Shown here in pieces: positions 54,635-63,521 of a DNA stretch of 64,000 bases. Source of the stretch: JBNKVT01 sp050299335 (GTDB taxonomy: Bacteria; Pseudomonadota; Alphaproteobacteria; Rhodobacterales; Rhodobacteraceae); the NCBI GenBank assembly GCA_050299335.1, contig JBNKVT010000021.1:62001-126000 (forward strand). Reading direction: 5' to 3'. The position numbers were made by a program, and so were the translations under genes. The notes under the pieces are model-generated. The model had not been told where the DNA came from. It worked only from the letters and a program-made list of their open reading frames with translations, and made no database searches. Every line of letters starts with the position of its first letter. Position 1 is the first letter of the stretch.

Positions 54635-54871
54635 ATGAAAATCGTAGCCTATACCGCCGCCGCCATCATCGCCGCCGGCACCGCCGTCGCCGGCACCCTG
54701 GTCTTCGAGGCCGAGGAAGAACAGGAAATCGTCGTCGTCGAGGACGAGCCGATGGGCAGCTCCAACGCCGCCTGGGTGGTGCCGCTTCTCGCCATCGCCG
54801 TGATCGGGCTGGCCATCGCCTCCAGCGGCGACGACGATGACGACGACAGCGATCCGTCCGTGCGTGGATGA
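54635..54871 (+). CDS. small membrane protein with acidic tail
   Basis: A 78-residue hypothetical protein: an N-terminal signal-like helix (residues 3-22), an acidic linker (EAEEEQEIVVVEDE), a second hydrophobic helix (about 46-63), then a polyaspartate tail (GDDDDDDSD). A GGAGAAG site precedes the ATG, and a strong terminator follows. No family is recognised. The polyAsp tail could bind divalent cations, which is speculation. Confidence 0.75.
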   Translation: MKIVAYTAAAIIAAGTAVAGTLVFEAEEEQEIVVVEDEPMGSSNAAWVVPLLAIAVIGLAIASSGDDDDDDSDPSVRG

Positions 54872-54925
54872 TTTGTGGGTTTCAGCCCGGGTCGCGTCGC
54901 AGCGGTCGTCAGGTAAAGACATGAG

Positions 54926-54956
54926 AGGCGAGCCTGTTTGGCTCGCCTTCCTTTTT
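54926..54956 (+). terminator. strong intrinsic terminator
   Basis: AGGCGAGCC (54926-54934) pairs with GGCTCGCCT (54940-54948), followed by TTCCTTTTTT. It ends the transcript of the 78-residue protein gene. Confidence 0.85.
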
Positions 54957-55141
54957 TACACGCACGTGGGTGCCTTCCTTTGGTGCCAGCCGGACCCGGA
55001 AAGGTATTTCCGGTTAACTCCGCCCCCTTGGACCGTAGGTCGCCGGATCGTCTTTCCTTGGGCAACTTACCGCTATTGAAATGCGCGTTGTCCGATACCG
55101 GTCGTCGCATGCGTTGCTGCGGCCACGCCCTGCGGACAGGG

Positions 55142-55552
55142 TCATTGCGTCTCCCACGACGGTATCCGGTCCAGAGTCCGAAGCCAGGAGACCATCGATC
55201 TGGTCCAGTATTGCCGGGAAGGGACAAGCCGGTCGCGCTGGCGGATGGCGCCGGTCCTGAGACCGAGGCTGCGCGGCGACGGGTCCGCCGGGTCGGAGGT
55301 GGCCCAGAGCCCGGTACCGCAATCGCCGCAAAAGACCTGCTGGCGGATGCGCCCGCTTTCGGCGGTCTTGAGATAGACCTTCGGGGTTCCGGTCAGCAGG
55401 GTGAAATCCTCTTCCCGGCAGGGGGCGACGGTGCGAAAGGCCGCCGAGCCGAAGGTCTGGCAGTCGGTGCAATGGCAGATGCGAACCTTGGCCGGATCAA
55501 TCTCGGCCCTGTAGGTGATCGCGCCACAATGGCAGGCGCCGTCGATTTGCAT
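55142..55552 (-). CDS. GFA-family (glutathione-dependent formaldehyde-activating-like) protein
   Basis: A 136-residue zinc protein of the GFA family. Zinc-binding cysteines appear as CHCGA (residues 7-9), CHCTDC (about 26-31) and FCGDCG (about 74-79). The prototype speeds formaldehyde addition to glutathione, but most family members have unproven substrates. It lies 27 bases downstream of the DUF985 gene on the same strand. Confidence 0.9.
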   Translation of the reverse strand: MQIDGACHCGAITYRAEIDPAKVRICHCTDCQTFGSAAFRTVAPCREEDFTLLTGTPKVYLKTAESGRIRQQVFCGDCGTGLWATSDPADPSPRSLGLRTGAIRQRDRLVPSRQYWTRSMVSWLRTLDRIPSWETQ

Positions 55553-55579
55553 GATATGCCCTTTCCGCCTTCTTCGCCC

Positions 55580-56008
55580 TCAGGCTCGTCCCGGGTGCCA
55601 CCCCTCCGGCGCCATTTCAAATCCTTCGAACCGGAAACCCGGTGAAACCGTACAGCCCGCGAGGGCCCAGTCGCCGTCCGGCTCCGCCGATTGCCAATGC
55701 CCGGCAGGGACACGGAACTGCGGAGACTGACCCGACCGAAGGTCGGCGCCCAGGACCCTTGTCGTCACAGGCCCGGCATCGTCCTCGCTGACCGACAGGC
55801 GCAGGGTGTCACCGGCATACCAGTGCCAGATTTCATCCGCATCGACACGGTGCCAGTGCGAGCGCTGGCCCTTTTCCAGCAGATAATAGATCGCCGTCCC
55901 GACAGGTCGCGCACCCTCTGCCGCATCGGCACGCCAGGTTTCGCGGTACCAGCCGCCCTCCGGATGGGGCTGCAGTCCAAGGGCCTCGATGATCTCGGCG
56001 GCCGTCAC
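55580..56008 (-). CDS. DUF985 cupin-like protein
   Basis: A 142-residue cupin-fold protein of DUF985. Conserved features are LQPHPEGGWYRETWR, a metal-binding-type HWHRVDADEIWHWY and CTVSPGFRFEGFEM near the C-terminus. Some relatives are described as sugar or uronic-acid-binding cupins; the function here is unknown. Its start overlaps the eno stop by four bases (ATGA), so it is translationally coupled to enolase. Confidence 0.9.
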   Translation of the reverse strand: MTAAEIIEALGLQPHPEGGWYRETWRADAAEGARPVGTAIYYLLEKGQRSHWHRVDADEIWHWYAGDTLRLSVSEDDAGPVTTRVLGADLRSGQSPQFRVPAGHWQSAEPDGDWALAGCTVSPGFRFEGFEMAPEGWHPGRA

Positions 56009-57276
56009 TTCAGGATCGAGCGACCGGCATAGATCGCAGTCTCGCCCAGCTCTTCCTCAATGCGGATCAACTGGTTATATTTGGCCAGCCGGTCCGAGCG
56101 CGACAGCGAGCCGGTCTTGATCTGCCCGCAATTGGTGGCGACGGCGAGATCGGCGATGGTGGCGTCCTCGGTCTCGCCGGAGCGGTGAGACATGACGGCG
56201 GTGTAGCGCGCACGGTGGGCCATGTCGACGGCCTCCAGCGTCTCGGTCAGCGAGCCGATCTGGTTGACCTTGACCAGGATCGAATTGGCGATGCCATCCG
56301 CAATCCCCCGCGACAGCCGCTCGGTATTGGTGACGAAAAGATCGTCACCGACCAGTTGGGTATTGGGGAGCTTTTCGGTCAGCGCCTTCCAGCCCTCCCA
56401 GTCGTCCTCGGCCATGCCGTCCTCGATCGAGATGATCGGGTATTGGGCGACGAGACCGGCGAGGTAATCGGCATTCTCGGCCGAGCTCAGGGATTTGCCC
56501 TCGCCGGTCATCTCGTATTTGCCGCCCTTGAAATACTCGGTCGAGGCGCAGTCAAGGGCGAGATAGACGTCCTTGCCGGGGGTGTAGCCGGCCTTTTCGA
56601 CCGAGCGCATGATGAAATCCAGCGCATCGGTGGTGGAACTGAGGTTCGGCGCGAAGCCGCCCTCGTCGCCGACGGCGGTGTTGTGACCGGCGGCGGCGAG
56701 TTCCTTTTTCAGGGTGTGGAAGATCTCCGAGCCCCAGCGGATCGCCTCGCGGCAGCTTTCGGCGCCCACCGGCATGACCATGAATTCCTGGATGTCGATG
56801 GGGTTGTCGGCGTGCTCACCGCCATTGATGATGTTCATCATCGGCACCGGCAGGGTGCGGGCGTTGGTGCCGCCGATATAACGATAGAGCGGCTGCGACA
56901 GGCTTTCGGACGCAGCCTTGGCCACGGCCAGCGAGACGCCGAGGATCGCATTCGCCCCCAGCTTTCCCTTGTTGGCCGTGCCATCGAGGGCGCGCATTGT
57001 CGTGTCGATAGCCACCTGGTCGGTGGCATCCATGCCCGTCAGCGCGTCGGCAAATGTGTCATTGACCGCCTTGACCGCCTTCAGCACTCCTTTGCCGGAA
57101 TAGCGTTTCTTGTTGCCGTCGCGCAGCTCCACCGCCTCATGCGCCCCGGTGGATGCTCCCGAGGGCACGGCGGCGCGGCCCAGCGCACCGTCTTCGAGAA
57201 GCACGTCGACCTCGACGGTCGGGTTTCCCCGGCTGTCGAGGATTTCACGGGCGGTGATGTCGATGATGGTGCTCAT
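56005..57276 (-). CDS. eno: enolase
   Basis: A 423-residue glycolytic enzyme converting 2-phosphoglycerate to phosphoenolpyruvate. The start (MSTIIDITAREILDSRGNPTVEVDV) is fixed by homology; an in-frame upstream ATG at 57318 is not conserved. Catalytic features: GASTG loop, GDEGGFAPNL with the general acid, metal ligands DCASTE, SIEDG and GDDLFVTN, and SHRSGETED. Lower glycolysis receives the triose phosphate made by the eda-encoded aldolase. It is followed by the overlapping DUF985 gene. Confidence 0.98.
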   Translation of the reverse strand: MSTIIDITAREILDSRGNPTVEVDVLLEDGALGRAAVPSGASTGAHEAVELRDGNKKRYSGKGVLKAVKAVNDTFADALTGMDATDQVAIDTTMRALDGTANKGKLGANAILGVSLAVAKAASESLSQPLYRYIGGTNARTLPVPMMNIINGGEHADNPIDIQEFMVMPVGAESCREAIRWGSEIFHTLKKELAAAGHNTAVGDEGGFAPNLSSTTDALDFIMRSVEKAGYTPGKDVYLALDCASTEYFKGGKYEMTGEGKSLSSAENADYLAGLVAQYPIISIEDGMAEDDWEGWKALTEKLPNTQLVGDDLFVTNTERLSRGIADGIANSILVKVNQIGSLTETLEAVDMAHRARYTAVMSHRSGETEDATIADLAVATNCGQIKTGSLSRSDRLAKYNQLIRIEEELGETAIYAGRSILK

Positions 57277-57420
57277 GGTCAGGTGTCCCCGGAATAGGCT
57301 GCTGCTCACCGCCCTCATACCGAATGCCTTGACGGTAGAAAACCGTTAAAGCGAGTCCCGAAAGGCCTTTGGGACGGCGACCGGTTGCCCGGTCCGATCG
57401 GGACCGGCGGCGTGGCGGGT

Positions 57421-58419
57421 TCAGACCAGCCGCGCGACCACGAAATCCGCCAGATCGGCCAGAAGCCGCTTCAGGTCGCCGCCCGGCAGGGGCCCCAGCG
57501 CCGATTTCGCCGTTCCGGCCCAGTTCAGCGCCCGCGTCCGTGTTGCCTCCAGCGCTCCGTGCCGGCCCATCAGCTCCAGTGCCCGCTCCAGATCCTCGTC
57601 CCGCTGATCTCCCTTTTCGATCACCCGCGCCCAGAACGCGCGCTCTTCGGCATCCGCCTCGGCCACCGCCAGGATCACCGGCAGGGTGATCTTGCGCTCG
57701 CGGAAATCGTCGCCGACATTCTTGCCCAGCCGCTTCGACGAGCCGCCATAATCCAGCAAATCGTCGACGATCTGAAAGGCGATCCCCAGCGCGTCGCCGT
57801 AGTCGCGCAACGCCGTCACCTGATCCTCCGGGGCGTCGGCTATCACCCCGCCGACCTCGCAGGCCGCCGCGAACAGAGCCGCCGTCTTGCCTCGGATCAC
57901 CTGCATATAGGTGGCCTCCGGGGTTGAAAGCCTGGAGGCCACCGACAATTGCAGCACCTCGCCCTCGGCGATCACCGCCGAGGCATTGGCCAGGATATCC
58001 AGCACCCTGAGTGAGCCGGTCTCGACCATCAGCTGGAACGAGCGCGAGAACAGGTAGTCCCCCACCAGCACCGAGGACTGATTGTCCCAAAGCAGGTTCG
58101 CCGTCGGCCGCCCCCGCCGCTGATCGCTTTCGTCGACCACGTCGTCATGCAGGAGCGTCGCGGTATGGATGAACTCCACAGTCGCCGCCAGCCGGATATG
58201 GTCCTCGCCGGCATAGCCGCACAGGCGTGCCGCCGCCAGGGTCAGGAGCGGGCGCAGCCGCTTGCCGCCGGCTTCGACCAGATGGGCGGTGACCTCCGGG
58301 ATGCGCGGGGCGTGTTCGGAGGCCATCCTTGTGCGGATCAGCCCGTTCACCCGCTCCATGTCCGGCGCCATCAGCGCCGAGAGCTGTTCGAAGGCATTGA
58401 TCGGGGTCTCGACCGTCAT
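57421..58419 (-). CDS. ispB: polyprenyl diphosphate synthase (ubiquinone side chain)
   Basis: A 332-residue trans-prenyltransferase with both aspartate-rich motifs, DDVVDESD from residue 92 and QIVDDLLDYGG near 218. It also has GGKRLRPLL and the LVGDYLFSRSF stretch of long-chain synthases. It makes the octaprenyl or, as usual in alphaproteobacteria, decaprenyl tail of ubiquinone. Chain length cannot be read with certainty. ATG 58419 is preceded by GGAGG. It diverges from the DUF2007 gene. Confidence 0.94.
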   Translation of the reverse strand: MTVETPINAFEQLSALMAPDMERVNGLIRTRMASEHAPRIPEVTAHLVEAGGKRLRPLLTLAAARLCGYAGEDHIRLAATVEFIHTATLLHDDVVDESDQRRGRPTANLLWDNQSSVLVGDYLFSRSFQLMVETGSLRVLDILANASAVIAEGEVLQLSVASRLSTPEATYMQVIRGKTAALFAAACEVGGVIADAPEDQVTALRDYGDALGIAFQIVDDLLDYGGSSKRLGKNVGDDFRERKITLPVILAVAEADAEERAFWARVIEKGDQRDEDLERALELMGRHGALEATRTRALNWAGTAKSALGPLPGGDLKRLLADLADFVVARLV

Positions 58420-58458
58420 CGCTCGACCTCCGGTGCCGGAGCCCCTAGATTGATCCCC

Positions 58459-58680
58459 ATGAAAGAGCTTCTCCGGACCACCGACCCCACGATCATCTCC
58501 TTTGCCACCGCCCTGTTGCGGGCCGAGGATATAGAGGCCTTTGTCCTCGACGTCCATATGAGCGTCCTCGAAGGCGGTATCGGCGCCTTCCCCCGGCGGC
58601 TTGCCGTCGCCGACGAACATCTGGGCGAGGCCCGCGCCATCCTCGCCGCCAACGGCATCGACCTCCCGGACGCCCCGTGA
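58459..58680 (+). CDS. DUF2007 small protein
   Basis: A 73-residue protein of the DUF2007 (putative signal-transducing) family: MKELLRTTDPTIISFATALL, then GIEAFVLD-like strand (DIEAFVLDVHMS), ending in a helix with ADEHLGEARAIL. It is tightly linked to the methyltransferase: the next gene's GTG overlaps this stop. The same pairing occurs in related alphaproteobacteria. Function unproven. Confidence 0.9.
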   Translation: MKELLRTTDPTIISFATALLRAEDIEAFVLDVHMSVLEGGIGAFPRRLAVADEHLGEARAILAANGIDLPDAP

Positions 58681-59444
58681 GCGCCGTCCCGACCCCCGGC
58701 CTCACCAACGACGCCTTCCTCGGAGGCCGCCTGCACCTCAACCAGCCCGCCCAGGGCTACCGCGCCGCCACCGACCCCGTCCTTCTGGCCGCCGCCGTTC
58801 CGGCAAGCCCCGGCCAGTCGGTGCTCGAACTTGGCTGCGGGGCGGGCGCGGCGATTCTCTGCCTGATGGCGCGGGTGGAGGGTCTGGACGCCCATGGTCT
58901 CGAACTTCAGCCCTTCTATGCCGGCCTTGCGCGGCGGAATGCCGACGAAAACGCACTCCGGCTGACGGTTCATGACGGCGACCTCGGCGAGATGCCCGCC
59001 GGGTTGCGCGGACGTTCCTTCGATCATGTCCTCGCCAACCCGCCCTTTCACCGCACGGACGATAGCGGCGCCGAAGACCCGGGCCGCGATACCGCGCATC
59101 GGGAGGGCGGGCGCGATCTTGCCGATTGGATCGATGCCGGGTTGCGACGATTGAAGCCGAAAGGCTGGCTCAGCCTCATCCACCGCACCGCAAGGCTGGG
59201 CGAGATGCTGGCCGCGCTCGAGGGAAGGGCCGGCGATATCCGCGTCCTGCCGCTGGCCGCCCGTCAGGGACGCGCCGCCGAGCGGGTGATCCTGCTGGCC
59301 CGCAAGGGCACCCGCGGCGCCCTGTCGCTGCTGCCGCCCTTTGTATTGCATGAGGGCGATTCCCATATCCGTGACGGGGTCGGATTCTCGCCGGCGGCGG
59401 AGGCGGTTTTACGTTTTGGTAACAGTTTGCCACTTAGCCTCTGA
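58677..59444 (+). CDS. TrmN6-like SAM-dependent methyltransferase
   Basis: A 255-residue Rossmann-fold methyltransferase. The SAM motif is VLELGCGAGAA (about residue 50). ANPPFHR is the N6-adenine/glutamine-type catalytic NPPF motif, here suggesting tRNA1(Val) adenine-37 N6-methylation as in TrmN6/YfiC. The start is GTG, overlapping the DUF2007 stop by four bases. It precedes a small YdcH gene. Confidence 0.88.
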   Translation: MSAVPTPGLTNDAFLGGRLHLNQPAQGYRAATDPVLLAAAVPASPGQSVLELGCGAGAAILCLMARVEGLDAHGLELQPFYAGLARRNADENALRLTVHDGDLGEMPAGLRGRSFDHVLANPPFHRTDDSGAEDPGRDTAHREGGRDLADWIDAGLRRLKPKGWLSLIHRTARLGEMLAALEGRAGDIRVLPLAARQGRAAERVILLARKGTRGALSLLPPFVLHEGDSHIRDGVGFSPAAEAVLRFGNSLPLSL

Positions 59445-59533
59445 CCCGGTCACGCGGCGCTCAGTTTCCGTGACTTTTAGCGCGTTCTGTGCTGCAATAC
59501 CTGGCACTGAACCAGATTCGAAGGGAGGCATAT

Positions 59534-59707
59534 ATGAGCTTGAGTTCTCACCTGGAGGAACTGCGGAAAAAACACGAAATGCTGGCGGCTCAGATCGAGG
59601 AGGAGGAAAGGCATCCCGCCGCAGACGACCTGGAAATCCGTGAACTCAAACGCCTGAAACTGCATATCAAGGAAGAAATCGCGCGCAAAACCCAGCAAGT
59701 GGCCTAG
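59534..59707 (+). CDS. YdcH/DUF465 small coiled-coil protein
   Basis: A 57-residue protein of the YdcH family: MSLSSHLEELRKKHEMLAAQIEEEE, a helix-turn-helix coiled coil rich in Glu and Lys, ending LKLHIKEEIARK. A GGGAGG site lies just upstream of ATG 59534, fixing the start. Function unknown, although the family is widespread in alphaproteobacteria. Confidence 0.92.
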   Translation: MSLSSHLEELRKKHEMLAAQIEEEERHPAADDLEIRELKRLKLHIKEEIARKTQQVA

Positions 59708-59758
59708 GCCCCGACGCGACGTTCAATAGCCGGGTCCGGCGAATCGGGCCCGCCGCGC

Positions 59759-60619
59759 TCAGCCCCGTCTTGTCAGACCGGCAATCGCCGCGCCTGCGGT
59801 AATCAGTACGGTCGCGACACCCAGTCCGGCATCCGGATCGGCCATCCCGGTCGCGACCAGCAGCAGGGTCGACAGCACCGGTGCCGCATAGGCCAGCACC
59901 CCCAGAAGCTGGATATTCCCGCCCTTCACCCCGATATCCCACAGGAAGAACGCCAGTCCCACCGGCCCGAGCCCCAGCGCCGCCACCGATCCCCAGGCGA
60001 GAGGCGTTGCGGGCCAGCGCGTCGTCTCCAGCCCCAGATGCGCCGCCCAGGACAGGATCGCCGCGCCGAGACAGAACAGCGTCACCGCCGAGCTCGGCAC
60101 CGATCCGAAGCGGCGGCTGAGCACCGAATACCCGGCCCAGAACAGCGCGCTTGCCATCGCGGCGGCATAGCCGAGCCAGTTCTCCGCTGCCAGCGTCCCT
60201 GCCTTCGGCCCCAGCAGCACCCCGGCCCCGGCAAAGGCGACAAGCGCGCCGAGGATATGGGCCGGGCGCAGGCGCTCGCCGGGCAGCAGGCCGGAAAACA
60301 GCACGATCAGCAGCGGCCAGAGATAGTTCAGGAGATTGGCCTCCGCCGGCGGGGCGAGGCTGAGGGCGGTGAAATAGAGAAAGTGAAAGCCGAACAGCCC
60401 GCCGACCCCGACCGCGATTGCGGCCGGCGGGATCGCGTGCAGGGACGGCAGGCCGGGGCCGGTGAGGGCGCGGATCAGGCCGATGCCGGTGGCGATGGTG
60501 AAGCACATGGCGTTCAGCTGCAGGGGCGGCACCCCGTCGGCGCCGACCGTGAACAATGCCAGCGACGCCCAGAGCAGTACAGCGCCGAACCCGGTCAGGG
60601 TTGCCCTTGCCGGGCTCAT
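59759..60619 (-). CDS. DMT-superfamily (EamA) permease
   Basis: A 286-residue inner-membrane transporter with ten predicted helices in two EamA repeats. It resembles the YddG aromatic-amino-acid exporter group (LNAMCFTIATG, NLLNYLWPLLIVLFSG, and LFCLGAAILSW). Its substrate is not decidable. It overlaps the amidotransferase gene by four bases (ATGA), so the two are co-translated. Confidence 0.9.
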   Translation of the reverse strand: MSPARATLTGFGAVLLWASLALFTVGADGVPPLQLNAMCFTIATGIGLIRALTGPGLPSLHAIPPAAIAVGVGGLFGFHFLYFTALSLAPPAEANLLNYLWPLLIVLFSGLLPGERLRPAHILGALVAFAGAGVLLGPKAGTLAAENWLGYAAAMASALFWAGYSVLSRRFGSVPSSAVTLFCLGAAILSWAAHLGLETTRWPATPLAWGSVAALGLGPVGLAFFLWDIGVKGGNIQLLGVLAYAAPVLSTLLLVATGMADPDAGLGVATVLITAGAAIAGLTRRG

Positions 60620-61347
60620 GGCTTCCTGGCGGTGCGCCTGAAGAACTCGACGATCCAGCGAGCCCAGTCGGGATTGTCGAGATCGCCGGAAAGCGAGGCC
60701 CTGCCGGTATCGGCGACGGCATCGGGCACGATGCCGCGCAGCCGGTCCTCGATCAGGTCGGCGACGAAGTCGGGCGAGAATTCGGGATGCGACTGGATCG
60801 AGATCGCCAGCGGCGCCTCCGCATCGCCATAGGCAAGGGCGGCATATTCGCAGAAATCCGACCCGGCCAGCACCACGCTGTCCGGCGGCTGCACCGTCAC
60901 CTGATCCTGATGCACCGCATGGCCGCGATAGGTCTTGCCGAGGCCCTGCATCCAGGACGGCGCGTGTCTGACGATATAGTCATGCACCCCGACCCCCCAG
61001 CCCTTGGGCGATTTCTCGGCCCGTCCGCCCATGGCCTCGGCCAGGATCTGGTGGCCGAAACAGACCCCCGCCACCGGCACCTTCGCCGCCAGACAGGCGC
61101 GCAGGAACTCCTTCAGGGGCGCAATCCAGGGCAGGTCGTCATAGACCCCATGGCGCGAGCCGGTGACCAGCCAGGCGTCGGCGTCATCGGGGCCGGCGGG
61201 CATCTCGCCATTGACGACGCTGAAGCTGCGGAAGCTCAAGCCCGGGTCGACGGCGCCCAGCAGACGCTCGAACATCTGGGGGTAGGTGCCGTGGGTGCCG
61301 ACGATGGTCTCATGGACTTCGCCGGTTTCGAGAATGCCGATTTTCAT
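60616..61347 (-). CDS. class I glutamine amidotransferase-like protein
   Basis: A 243-residue stand-alone amidotransferase domain. The nucleophile is Cys96 (GVCFGHQI), and the His/Glu pair lies in QSHPEFSPD. The family includes GuaA-like domains and gamma-glutamyl hydrolases; the lone domain with the GSRHGVYDD motif is typical of proteins annotated only as type 1 glutamine amidotransferase. Coupling to an amino-acid-type exporter hints at amino-acid or amine metabolism. Confidence 0.91.
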   Translation of the reverse strand: MKIGILETGEVHETIVGTHGTYPQMFERLLGAVDPGLSFRSFSVVNGEMPAGPDDADAWLVTGSRHGVYDDLPWIAPLKEFLRACLAAKVPVAGVCFGHQILAEAMGGRAEKSPKGWGVGVHDYIVRHAPSWMQGLGKTYRGHAVHQDQVTVQPPDSVVLAGSDFCEYAALAYGDAEAPLAISIQSHPEFSPDFVADLIEDRLRGIVPDAVADTGRASLSGDLDNPDWARWIVEFFRRTARKP

Positions 61348-61417
61348 GGGTCCGCTCCGCCGATCCGGAGCGCGATCCTAGCCCGCGCTCCGGAAAGCTC
61401 AACAGCGAAAATCCGGC

Positions 61418-62143
61418 TCAGACGAAGAACTGCCCGCCATTGGCCGACAGGGTCGAGCCGGTGATGAACCCGGCATCGTCAGAGGCGAGAAAGACCACGC
61501 AGCGGGCGATTTCCTCGGGCTCGCCGAGGCGGCCGACGGGGATCTGCGGGATGATGCGCTCGTTCAGGACCTTCTCGTCGATGGCGCGGACCATTTCGGT
61601 GCCGATATAGCCCGGGCAGATGGCGTTGACGGTGATCCCCGCCCGCGCCCCTTCCTGGGCCAGCGCCTTGGTGAAGCCCAGATCGCCGGCCTTGGCCGAG
61701 GAATAGTTCGCCTGGCCCGCCTGACCCTTCTGGCCGTTGATCGACGAGATATTGATGACCCGCCCGAATTTCCGGTCCCGCATGCCGGTCCAGACCGGAT
61801 GGGTCATGTTGAACAATCCCGAGAGATTGGTGTCGATGACCTCGCGCCATTGCTCGGGAGTCATGCGGTGGAACATGGCGTCGCGGGTGATCCCGGCATT
61901 GTTCACCAGCACCTCGACCGGACCAAGCTCGGCCTCGACCTTGGCGATGCCCGCGACACAGGCCTCGTAATCGGCCACGGACCATTTATAGGTCTTGATG
62001 CCGGTCTCTTCGGTGAATTTGGTGGCGGCCTCGTCATTTCCGGCATAGTTTGCCGCAACGGTATAGCCTGCGTCCTTCAGCGCCACCGAAATCGCAGCCC
62101 CTATGCCGCGCGTTCCTCCGGTGACCAGTGCAACTCGTCCCAT
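61418..62143 (-). CDS. phaB: acetoacetyl-CoA reductase
   Basis: A 241-residue short-chain dehydrogenase. The nucleotide motif is TGGTRGIG, NNAGI is present, and the catalytic Ser/Tyr/Lys lie in INISSINGQKG and ANYSSAKAG. PhaB reduces acetoacetyl-CoA to (R)-3-hydroxybutyryl-CoA with NADPH for polyhydroxybutyrate. Position directly downstream of phaA confirms the role. A paired hairpin repeat separates them. Confidence 0.96.
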   Translation of the reverse strand: MGRVALVTGGTRGIGAAISVALKDAGYTVAANYAGNDEAATKFTEETGIKTYKWSVADYEACVAGIAKVEAELGPVEVLVNNAGITRDAMFHRMTPEQWREVIDTNLSGLFNMTHPVWTGMRDRKFGRVINISSINGQKGQAGQANYSSAKAGDLGFTKALAQEGARAGITVNAICPGYIGTEMVRAIDEKVLNERIIPQIPVGRLGEPEEIARCVVFLASDDAGFITGSTLSANGGQFFV

Positions 62144-62171
62144 GGTTTCCCCCTTTATCCTTCTGAGCCAT

Positions 62172-62238
62172 GGTGCGTGAAATCACGCACCCTACGTTAT
62201 TGTTTCCATTGCGTGTAGGGTGCGTGATTTCACGCACC
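62172..62238. repeat. inverted pair of GTAGGGTGCGTG hairpin repeats
   Basis: GGTGCGTGA-aa-TCACGCACC at 62172-62191 and GGTGCGTGA-tt-TCACGCACC at 62219-62238, each with a CCTACG or GTAGG extension on the inner side, so the two units face each other. A third copy lies after acnA (35724-35743). The pair sits between phaA and phaB. Confidence 0.75.
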
Positions 62239-62251
62239 TTTCCTCAAGGTC

Positions 62252-63424
62252 TTACCGCTCGACGCACAACGCCACACCCATGCCGCCGCCGATGCACAGC
62301 GTCGCCAGGCCCTTTTTCGCCCCGCGCCGTTTCATCTCGAACAAGAGCGTGTTCAGCACCCGCGCCCCCGAAGCCCCGATCGGGTGGCCGATGGCAATGG
62401 CCCCGCCGTTGACGTTCACGATCGCCGGGTCCCAGCCCATGTCCTTGTTGACCGCACAGGCCTGTGCCGCAAAGGCCTCGTTGGCCTCGACCAGATCGAG
62501 ATCGCCAACTGACCAGCCGGCCTTTTCCAGCGCCTTGCGCGACGCATAGATCGGCCCCACGCCCATGATCGAGGGGTCGAGCCCGGCGGTGGCATAGGAG
62601 GCGATCCGCGCCAGAGGTTCGATCCCGCGCTTCGCGGCCTCGTCCTCGCTCATCACCAGCACTCCGGCGGCCCCGTCATTCAGCCCCGACGCATTCGCCG
62701 CCGTCACCGTTCCGTCCTTCGAAAACGCCGGTCGCAGTTTCTGCATCGCCTCAATGGTCGCGCCGTGGCGGATATATTCGTCCTTGTCGACCACGATATC
62801 GCCCTTGCGGGTCTTCACCGTGAAGGGGATCACCTCGTCGTCGAAGCGCCCGGCCTTCTGCGCCGCCTCGGCCTTGTTCTGCGAGGCCACGGCGAATTCA
62901 TCCTGCATCTCGCGGCTGATCTGCCATTTCCCTGCGACGTTCTCGGCCGTCACCCCCATATGGTAGTCGTTGAACGCGTCCCAGAGCCCGTCCTTGATCA
63001 TCGTGTCGGTGAAGCTCATGTCACCCATCTTCTTGCCAGCCCGCAGATGGGCGGCATGAGGCGACAGGCTCATGCTTTCCTGACCGCCCGCGACCACGAT
63101 CCCGGCATCGCCGAGCTGGATATGCTGCGCGGCCAGCGCCACTGCCCTCAGCCCCGAGCCGCAGACCTGGTTGATCCCCCAGGCCGCTGCCTCGATCGGC
63201 AGACCGGCCTTGATATGGGCCTGACGAGCCGGGTTCTGTCCCTGACCGGCGGTCAGCACCTGGCCGAGGATGGTCTCGGACACGTCTTCGGCGGCCACCC
63301 CCGACCGCTCCAGAAGGGCCGAGATCACCGAAGCGCCCAGATCATGGGCCGGCGTATCGGCGAAGGCGCCGCTGAAGCTGCCGACGGCGGTGCGCGCAGC
63401 CGATGCGATGACGATATTGGTCAT
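62252..63424 (-). CDS. phaA: acetyl-CoA acetyltransferase (beta-ketothiolase)
   Basis: A 390-residue biosynthetic thiolase condensing two acetyl-CoA. The acylated Cys88 lies in INQVCGSGLRAV, the His in AIGHPIGASGARVL and the second Cys in the TLCIGGGMG motif at the C-terminus. Length and motifs match PhaA. It is followed by phaB, separated by 108 bases containing the paired hairpin repeats. Confidence 0.97.
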   Translation of the reverse strand: MTNIVIASAARTAVGSFSGAFADTPAHDLGASVISALLERSGVAAEDVSETILGQVLTAGQGQNPARQAHIKAGLPIEAAAWGINQVCGSGLRAVALAAQHIQLGDAGIVVAGGQESMSLSPHAAHLRAGKKMGDMSFTDTMIKDGLWDAFNDYHMGVTAENVAGKWQISREMQDEFAVASQNKAEAAQKAGRFDDEVIPFTVKTRKGDIVVDKDEYIRHGATIEAMQKLRPAFSKDGTVTAANASGLNDGAAGVLVMSEDEAAKRGIEPLARIASYATAGLDPSIMGVGPIYASRKALEKAGWSVGDLDLVEANEAFAAQACAVNKDMGWDPAIVNVNGGAIAIGHPIGASGARVLNTLLFEMKRRGAKKGLATLCIGGGMGVALCVER

Positions 63425-63521
63425 GGTAGTCTCCCCACTTTCCGCGTTCTGCGGAACGATTTCAGGTTTTGTTGCAGTGCAGCATTAACTGGTTCCGGAT
63501 GTATTGCCAAGGCCCATTTTG

